Source: an uncultured Hyphomicrobiales bacterium
GTDB lineage: Bacteria; Pseudomonadota; Alphaproteobacteria; Rhizobiales; Beijerinckiaceae
Direction of reading: 5' to 3'
DNA: 10,677 bases
Assembly (NCBI GenBank): GCA_903932565.1
Contig: CAIZGQ010000288.1
Coordinates: 1-10,677 of the forward strand
The notes below the pieces were generated by a model. It was not told the origin of the DNA and did not search any database. It saw nothing but the letters and a program-made list of their open reading frames with translations. The position numbers and the translations under genes are program-made. Shown here one piece after another: positions 6,228 through 10,677 of this stretch. Every line of letters starts with the position of its first letter. Position 1 is the first letter of the stretch.

Positions 6228-8492
6228 ATGGCCTATGCGTCAGCGACCACACGCGCAGAAACGGCTGAGATCATTCAAATCCTGAAAGGCAATCGCGGAC
6301 TTATCCTTGCGATTACAGCGCTCTTTCTGGCTGTGGCTGTTGGCTATATCCTCATCACGCCGAAAGCTTTCAAAGCGACTTCCGCAGTTATCATTGATGT
6401 GCGGGGTCGCGCCTCGCCCAGCGATCCCGAGACTGTGCCAAGCGGGCTTATTCCAGATATCGGCCTCATTGAGACGCAAATGCGCGTGATGGCGTCGCCG
6501 TCCGTACTGCGTCGGGTGATCGCGTCAGAGCGACTGCTCGAAGATTCCGAATTTGGCACGCCAAAACCCGGCCTTCTGGCCAGCCTGTTTGGCAATGATG
6601 CACCTGCAGATCCCGCTGCGCAGGCTGTGCGTCAGCAACGCACACTCGACGCGCTGACCGCCGCACTTGTGTTGCGGCGCTCTGAGCGCAGCTATGTGGT
6701 CGAGATCGACCTTTATGCGAGCAGCCCTGAGCGGGCGAAGACGCTCGCGGATGCTGTGGCCAAAGCCTATGTTGAAGATCTCGCAGCGTCGCGTGAGGAA
6801 CTTGTCGGGCAGGACATGGGCATTGTCGCCCAGAAGCTGTCGGATTTGCGCGATCGTGTGGACGAGACCAGCCGCCGCGTTTCGGATTTCAAGTTGCAAA
6901 ATGGCTTGTCAGACGCCAACGGCCGCAACATCACCGAGCAGCAACTGGCCAATGCCGTTGACGATCTGACGCGCGCCCGCGAGCGAACAGGCGAGGCCAA
7001 GAGCCGTTACGAACAAATCCAGCGCATGATGAAGGCCGGGCGTCCCACAGACGCGGTGGGCGACGCGCTGCGTTCGCCCTCGCTGGAACGTCTGCGCGGG
7101 CAATACGCGGATCTCATGCGCCAGCAGGCAAATCTCCGCACCACGCTGGGTGAACGGCACCCCGCCTTGGCCGAGGTGGAAAGCCAATTGCGCGATGCGC
7201 GGCAATTGATCAACGAAGAAGTCGCTCGCATTGGCGTGGGCGCAGCCAACGAATATCAGGTCGCGCGGGATAGCGAAGCCGACAATTCGCGCCGTGTGGA
7301 CGCGCTGCGCCAAACCGTGGATCAGCGTTCCAATGTCATGCTGCAATTGCGCAGCCTCGAGCGCGATGCCGAGACAACACGGCTGGCCTATGAGCGTTAT
7401 CTGCGGGTGCGCGAGATTAACTCAAATGGTCCGAGCCCCGTGGTGGCGCGCATCATCCAGCATGCCGCGTTGCCGCTTTTTGCTGCGTTGCCACGCAAAG
7501 GTCCGGCCTTGGCTGTTGGACTTTTCATGGGTCTGTTTGTCGGGATCATCGCAGCGCTGCTAAAAGATTACATCTCAATGCCAGCGCGTGGCCCCAATTC
7601 AGGCCTCGCATATGCCTCTGGCGCTGTTGGCCCGCCTATGATGCTTACGGGGTTGGCGCGGCGCAATGCTGCCGCCTATCCCAATGCACCTGTCATGCCA
7701 GCCGCTGAGTTTTCGGCTCAAGGCCACACTGCGACTGCGGTCGGTTCAGGCCTGCCTGTCCTGGTTGATTTGCCCTTGATTACGGGTATGCGGGCGTCCT
7801 CCGCGACACCACAGCTGCGTCGCACTCGGCCCAGCGGGCGGCTCCACGCGTTGGCTGTCGAGCACGATGACACGTCACCACTTTATCTGCCAAGTCCTGA
7901 ATATCTGACGGTGGCAGAGGAGCTTTTTGAATCGCTTCCACTCGCCGGCCTGGCTGCGACCGCCGTAAAAGTTCTCATCACATCGTTTGGGACTGGCACT
8001 GGCAAGACCATGTTGTCCTACAGCTTGGCGCGGCACGCGGCGCGGCTTGGCATTTCCACGTTGCTCGTTGAAAGCAACACGGAGACACCGATTTTGGGAA
8101 GCTTGCTGCCAGCAAGTGCGCGCGCCGGGCTGGTGGGCATGGCAGAGAGCCCACGCGTTGGCTACATGCTCAACGACCAAGACCTCGCCGAGCTTTGCAT
8201 CGTGCCAATTCTTGAGGATGAAGACCGCGTTGTGCGTCAATTGCAAAATCAGGCGATCAAGCCCGATGCTGCCATCATGCCATCGCACGCTCGCCTGATC
8301 ATTTTTGACGGTGGGATCATGTCCAACGACGATGTCGTTGAACTTGCCGGATCGGTCGACATTGTGCTGGTGGTCGCAGGCCCGTCGGATCGCGCATATC
8401 TGCGCCGCGAAGACCCGGCAGCACGTCTCGACATCGATCCGCAGATCATTGCGGGTTACGTGGGATCGCCGGTCGAAACCAAAGCAGCCTAG
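6228..8492 (+). CDS. Polysaccharide co-polymerase (GumC/Wzc-like) with degenerate BY-kinase-like C-terminal domain
   Basis: Inner-membrane chain-length/export regulator of a Wzy-type polysaccharide pathway. From ATG 6228 it has 754 residues. TM1 is about 24-43. A periplasmic coiled-coil domain (long helices about 190-395) ends in TRLAYERYLRVREI. A proline motif (ALPLFAALPRKGP) leads into TM2 (about 426-445). An Ala/Pro-rich linker (about 450-570) precedes an ATPase domain of the Wzc kinase type. Walker A is intact (GTGTGKT, 588-594). Walker A', normally LLIDADLRRP, reads LLVESNTETP (612-621), so both Asp and the Arg are lost. A Walker B-like Asp remains in IIFDGG (near 694). The C-terminus lacks the tyrosine cluster. 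An in-frame TTG at 6141 would add 29 residues, but that stretch has rare codons (TTA, AGA, ATT) and no good ribosome site; the site before 6228 is also poor. It is cotranscribed with the polymerase gene downstream. Confidence 0.88.
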   Translation: MAYASATTRAETAEIIQILKGNRGLILAITALFLAVAVGYILITPKAFKATSAVIIDVRGRASPSDPETVPSGLIPDIGLIETQMRVMASPSVLRRVIASERLLEDSEFGTPKPGLLASLFGNDAPADPAAQAVRQQRTLDALTAALVLRRSERSYVVEIDLYASSPERAKTLADAVAKAYVEDLAASREELVGQDMGIVAQKLSDLRDRVDETSRRVSDFKLQNGLSDANGRNITEQQLANAVDDLTRARERTGEAKSRYEQIQRMMKAGRPTDAVGDALRSPSLERLRGQYADLMRQQANLRTTLGERHPALAEVESQLRDARQLINEEVARIGVGAANEYQVARDSEADNSRRVDALRQTVDQRSNVMLQLRSLERDAETTRLAYERYLRVREINSNGPSPVVARIIQHAALPLFAALPRKGPALAVGLFMGLFVGIIAALLKDYISMPARGPNSGLAYASGAVGPPMMLTGLARRNAAAYPNAPVMPAAEFSAQGHTATAVGSGLPVLVDLPLITGMRASSATPQLRRTRPSGRLHALAVEHDDTSPLYLPSPEYLTVAEELFESLPLAGLAATAVKVLITSFGTGTGKTMLSYSLARHAARLGISTLLVESNTETPILGSLLPASARAGLVGMAESPRVGYMLNDQDLAELCIVPILEDEDRVVRQLQNQAIKPDAAIMPSHARLIIFDGGIMSNDDVVELAGSVDIVLVVAGPSDRAYLRREDPAARLDIDPQIIAGYVGSPVETKAA

Positions 8493-8504
8493 GATCAATT
8501 CGCC

Positions 8505-9896
8505 ATGGCCTTGATCGCTGGCGCATATGCAAGAGAAACGGGCGCGGCCTTTTCCCGACCAAAATTTGCACGTGAAGGAGACGGCGGTGGCCGCGTTGTT
8601 TTGCAAAAACAACCGTCTTCGCTGGAGATTTTCCTGCTCTATCTGACCGTCATCACGTTTTTTATGATCTCGGGCGATCTGCTGCAGATCGTCGGATATG
8701 ATTACAAGGGCGACACCGGTTCGGTCATCACCCACTTTCACCCCGCCACATGGATCCTGTCCCTTCTGCTAGTGATTGCGGCGATGCGGGCTGGCAACCC
8801 GATCCGTTATTTTGAAGTCTTCGGCCGCGACCCGCTGATTGCTGCGGCCCTTTCGCTGTTCCTGTTCACAACGGCGTGGGCTGCGATCTTCGTGCATACG
8901 CCTGTCACGCCGATGCTTGAGACGTTCGTTGTCCCGATGTTTGCCTTCGTGCTCGTGGCCGGTCAGGCGGAGACCACAAAACGAAATCTTGCCATGCTGG
9001 TGCACGCACTTCTGGCGTTAAATGGCTGCATTGCGATCGTCGAGCGGCTTCTGGGCTACGGATTTGTTGGTGATCTTTATGCCTTGCCGGACTTTCGCGC
9101 GTCAGCACTCTTGGGCCATCCGCTGTCAAACGCGATGATCACAGGCCTTTATGTGATTGCCTGTGCGTCGGGCGGTGCACGCGACCTGCCAGCGTTGCTG
9201 CGCGTGCCCGCCATTCTTTTGCAGATCGTGGCACTCGGTGTGTTCGGGGGCCGTTCAGCGCTCGGCGTCACCATGGCCTTGCTTGTGGTGATCTCAGCTG
9301 TGCAGGCGCTGCGGCTTTTGTTTGTGCCCCTCACACGGGCGCAGATCCTTGTGTTCCTGATCGGCGTGCCAGTGCTCATTGGTGCCATGGCCGCATTGTA
9401 CTTTGCGGGACTTTTCGATCCGCTGATTGCGCGCTCGCTCGACGACGTGGGCAGTACGCGCGCCCGGCTCGTGCTGCCAAATCTCGTCAGCCAGGTGACC
9501 TGGACCGAACTGATGTTTGGACCGGACCAGCTTAATCTTCGACGCCTCACGCTTCTGGAAGGCACCGAGTACGGCATTGAAAGTTTTTGGATTGGCAGCT
9601 TGCTGCTCTACGGCTTTCTGGGTGCGATCCCGCTCTGGATCGGCTGCGGAATCTATTCGGCGGCCTTGCTGCGCGTCAGCCGGTGGGGCACGATTCCGCT
9701 CTTGGTCGGCTTCTGGCTCATCGCCTCGACGGCCAACTCCATTGCAACGAAGGGGCTGTTTCTCCTCTTCCTGCAAGTGATGGTGCAATGTCTATTGCGG
9801 CCGCTAACTCCGCCGCTATCTCCGCCACGAGCCATGCCAAATATGCCGCGAGGGCTGGCTCGCGCCCACGCACCTCGCGTTCAGCGCGCTGGTTAG
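8505..9896 (+). CDS. Polysaccharide polymerase, Wzy / VpsF-like integral membrane protein
   Basis: Multi-spanning inner-membrane protein, 463 residues, likely joining lipid-linked repeat units on the periplasmic face. About 11 hydrophobic segments are visible, e.g. 40-62, 82-95, 110-130, 138-153, 163-180, 207-221, 229-247, 252-275, 279-303, 361-381 and 396-430. The soluble loop between roughly 304 and 360 carries GSTRARL (316-322) and leads into EYGIESFWIGSLLLYG. Both this and RASALLGHPLSNA (198-210) are typical of the O-antigen polymerase/ligase superfamily, particularly VpsF-like members. The start is 12 bases after the co-polymerase stop. The ribosome site AGGA (8491-8494) overlaps that TAG stop, suggesting translational coupling. 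The cytosolic C-tail (431-463) is Pro/Arg-rich and low in complexity. A WaaL-type ligase is the alternative, but the co-polymerase partner favours a polymerase. Confidence 0.85.
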   Translation: MALIAGAYARETGAAFSRPKFAREGDGGGRVVLQKQPSSLEIFLLYLTVITFFMISGDLLQIVGYDYKGDTGSVITHFHPATWILSLLLVIAAMRAGNPIRYFEVFGRDPLIAAALSLFLFTTAWAAIFVHTPVTPMLETFVVPMFAFVLVAGQAETTKRNLAMLVHALLALNGCIAIVERLLGYGFVGDLYALPDFRASALLGHPLSNAMITGLYVIACASGGARDLPALLRVPAILLQIVALGVFGGRSALGVTMALLVVISAVQALRLLFVPLTRAQILVFLIGVPVLIGAMAALYFAGLFDPLIARSLDDVGSTRARLVLPNLVSQVTWTELMFGPDQLNLRRLTLLEGTEYGIESFWIGSLLLYGFLGAIPLWIGCGIYSAALLRVSRWGTIPLLVGFWLIASTANSIATKGLFLLFLQVMVQCLLRPLTPPLSPPRAMPNMPRGLARAHAPRVQRAG

Positions 9897-9910
9897 CGAT
9901 TGCACCAACA

Positions 9911-9938
9911 AAAAAGGCACCCCAACGGGTGCCTTTTT
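9911..9938. terminator. Bidirectional intrinsic terminator between polymerase gene and rpmB
   Basis: GGCACCC (9916-9922) pairs with GGGTGCC (9927-9933) around a CAAC loop. Five A (9911-9915) on the left and five T (9934-9938) on the right extend the stem and supply the U-tract on either strand. It is 14 bases after the polymerase stop and about 21 bases after the rpmB stop, so it can end both converging transcripts. Confidence 0.92.
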
Positions 9939-9959
9939 GAACTCGAACGGGTCGAGAGA

Positions 9960-10256
9960 TCAGGCCGCAGCCGTCTCGCCCTGCTTCTTCAGAATTTCGC
10001 GCTTCAGGACGCGAACATTCTGCGACAACTCATCGTCATGCGCCTTCATCAGGAAGGCGTCGAGACCGCCGCGATGCTCAACCGAGCGAAGCGCAGCAGC
10101 GGCGACGCGCAGCTTGAACGAGCGCTGCAGCGTGTCCGAGATAAGGGTCACGTTGTGGAGGTTCGGAAGGAACCGGGTGCGGCTCTTGCGATTGGAATGG
10201 CTGACGACATTCCCGGAGAGCACGGCCTTGCCGGTCAGTTCGCAACGGCGCGACAT
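9960..10256 (-). CDS. rpmB: 50S ribosomal protein L28
   Basis: Large-subunit ribosomal protein L28, 98 residues, a normal alphaproteobacterial length. The N-terminus MSRRCELTGKAVLSGNVVSHSN is the family signature (C-x-x-TGK, GN-VSHSN). It is followed by RTRFLPNLHNVTL and a C-terminal helical part with LRSVEHRGGLDAFL. ATG 10256 has AAGGA (complement of 10262-10266) five bases upstream. The gene stands alone, transcribed toward the polymerase gene and separated from it by the bidirectional terminator. Its own promoter lies about 155 bases upstream. Confidence 0.97.
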   Translation of the reverse strand: MSRRCELTGKAVLSGNVVSHSNRKSRTRFLPNLHNVTLISDTLQRSFKLRVAAAALRSVEHRGGLDAFLMKAHDDELSQNVRVLKREILKKQGETAAA

Positions 10257-10404
10257 GGTAGTCCTTTCAGGCGGGCCGCCGGATCAGCCGGGGCGCAGCG
10301 CGGATGGTGACTTGCGGACAGCCGAAGCAGGTGCCGAGATGGCAGATGCGACACAACGAAGATAGGCAATTGCCTGTCCACGCGGCAGACCGCTGGATTG
10401 GTGA
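10257..10404 (-). promoter_or_regulatory. Long, possibly structured rpmB mRNA leader
   Basis: The predicted leader can fold in several ways. GGACAG (complement of 10374-10379) can pair with CUGUCC (complement of 10316-10321) to close a domain of about 50 bases. Inside it UGCC/GGCA (10341-10344 with 10332-10335) forms a small hairpin with a five-base loop. The palindrome AGGCAATTGCCT (10364-10375) can fold as a 4-base stem that competes with the first arm. The GUCC of CUGUCC could also pair with GGAC in the ribosome site. These pairings are seen; any regulatory role is inference. A reading frame crosses the region on the same strand (10284-10568, TTG start, no ribosome site), but the promoter lies inside it, so I do not call it a gene. 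Confidence 0.35.
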
Positions 10405-10410
10405 TCGCGG

Positions 10411-10439
10411 TGTATAGTCATGGCCTGCTCGCGCGTCAA
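10411..10439 (-). promoter_or_regulatory. rpmB: Sigma70-type promoter for rpmB
   Basis: On the minus strand TTGACG (10434-10439) and TATACA (10411-10416) are exactly 17 bases apart, matching the -35 and -10 consensus at five and four of six positions. Transcription would begin near 10404 and give a leader of about 150 bases before the rpmB ATG. The spacing and the housekeeping gene downstream make this the best promoter call in the window. Confidence 0.6.
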
Positions 10440-10606
10440 GGCATTACGGGCCCCGACGCTGCGTCCCGGGGCCGAATCCATCAGACGCGCAAAGCGCTTT
10501 TGGACAATCGGGATATTTGAGCTCGCCCAAACATTGTCGGCATTGCGGAGTAGCATACCGTTTGCCAAGGTCCGGCCCGAAACTGGCGCGGACTCAGAGG
10601 GTCATA

Positions 10607-10677
10607 ATGGTCGGCTTTGCAGATGCTTTGATAGACGCGCGCCGGACCGACATCCTTCTGGCAGACGCGACCAAGTG
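10607..10677 (+). CDS. Possible start of an unidentified gene (partial)
   Basis: ATG 10607 has AGAGGG (10596-10601) five bases upstream and opens a frame of 23 codons to the window edge, beginning MVGFADALIDARRTDILLADAT. The amphipathic, Ala/Asp/Leu-rich start looks protein-like, but it is too short to place in a family. The frame is open upstream to about 10418 with no better start than TTG 10517. It would be divergent from rpmB. Confidence 0.4.
   Translation, partial: MVGFADALIDARRTDILLADATK

Noticed and set aside
7875..8741. 288-codon open frame on the - strand
   Set aside because: It overlaps the ATPase domain of the co-polymerase and the start of the polymerase gene on the opposite strand. 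Its composition is that of a shadow frame.
10284..10568. 94-codon frame on the - strand directly upstream of rpmB
   Set aside because: It begins with TTG (or ATG at its fifth codon) without a ribosome site, matches no family I know, and contains the best promoter of the window. Codon use is not clearly non-coding, so conservation in relatives would settle it.
1..10677. Search for tRNA, rRNA, CRISPR arrays, insertion sequences, phage genes or defence systems
   Set aside because: No cloverleaf, no regularly spaced repeats, no transposase or integrase motifs and no terminal repeats were found by reading both strands.

Overview
The window looks like the chromosome of a GC-rich alphaproteobacterium, most likely of the Hyphomicrobiales (Rhizobiales) type. 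This rests on protein style (BBP2-type outer-membrane barrel, a two-repeat SH3 protein beside a D-2-hydroxyacid dehydrogenase, a GumC-like co-polymerase with an attached kinase-like domain) and on codon use. No 16S gene or other firm taxonomic marker is present, so this is inference.

Layout, left to right. Bases 1-782 (-) hold the first 260 codons of an arabinose-5-phosphate isomerase (KdsD/KpsF), cut by the window edge inside its first CBS domain. Bases 950-2713 (+) encode an exported outer-membrane beta-barrel protein with a long proline-rich leader region. Bases 2766-3761 (-) encode a D-2-hydroxyacid dehydrogenase of the glyoxylate/hydroxypyruvate reductase type. Bases 4066-4626 (+) encode a secreted protein with two bacterial SH3 repeats. 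Bases 4637-5887 (-) encode a CelD/FemAB-like GNAT acyltransferase. After an AT-richer divergent spacer, bases 6228 (or 6141) to 8492 (+) encode a polysaccharide co-polymerase with a fused, degenerate BY-kinase-like domain. It is followed 12 bases later by a Wzy/VpsF-like polysaccharide polymerase (8505-9896). A bidirectional hairpin terminator (9911-9938) separates this operon from rpmB (ribosomal protein L28, 9960-10256, -). rpmB has a good sigma70-type promoter at 10411-10439 and a leader of about 150 bases. The last 71 bases may open another + strand gene.

How the genes work together (inference). The co-polymerase, polymerase, acyltransferase and outer-membrane barrel look like parts of one Wzx/Wzy-type exopolysaccharide assembly and export route. 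They are spread over several transcription units and alternate with housekeeping genes. The window contains no glycosyltransferase, no Wzx flippase and no Wza/OPX exporter, so the pathway must be completed elsewhere. KdsD feeds Kdo synthesis, which links the left edge loosely to envelope polysaccharides. I see no mobile element, phage gene, CRISPR array, tRNA or rRNA. The most notable points are the pseudokinase-like tail of the co-polymerase, the barrel protein's proline-rich extension and the structured-looking rpmB leader.
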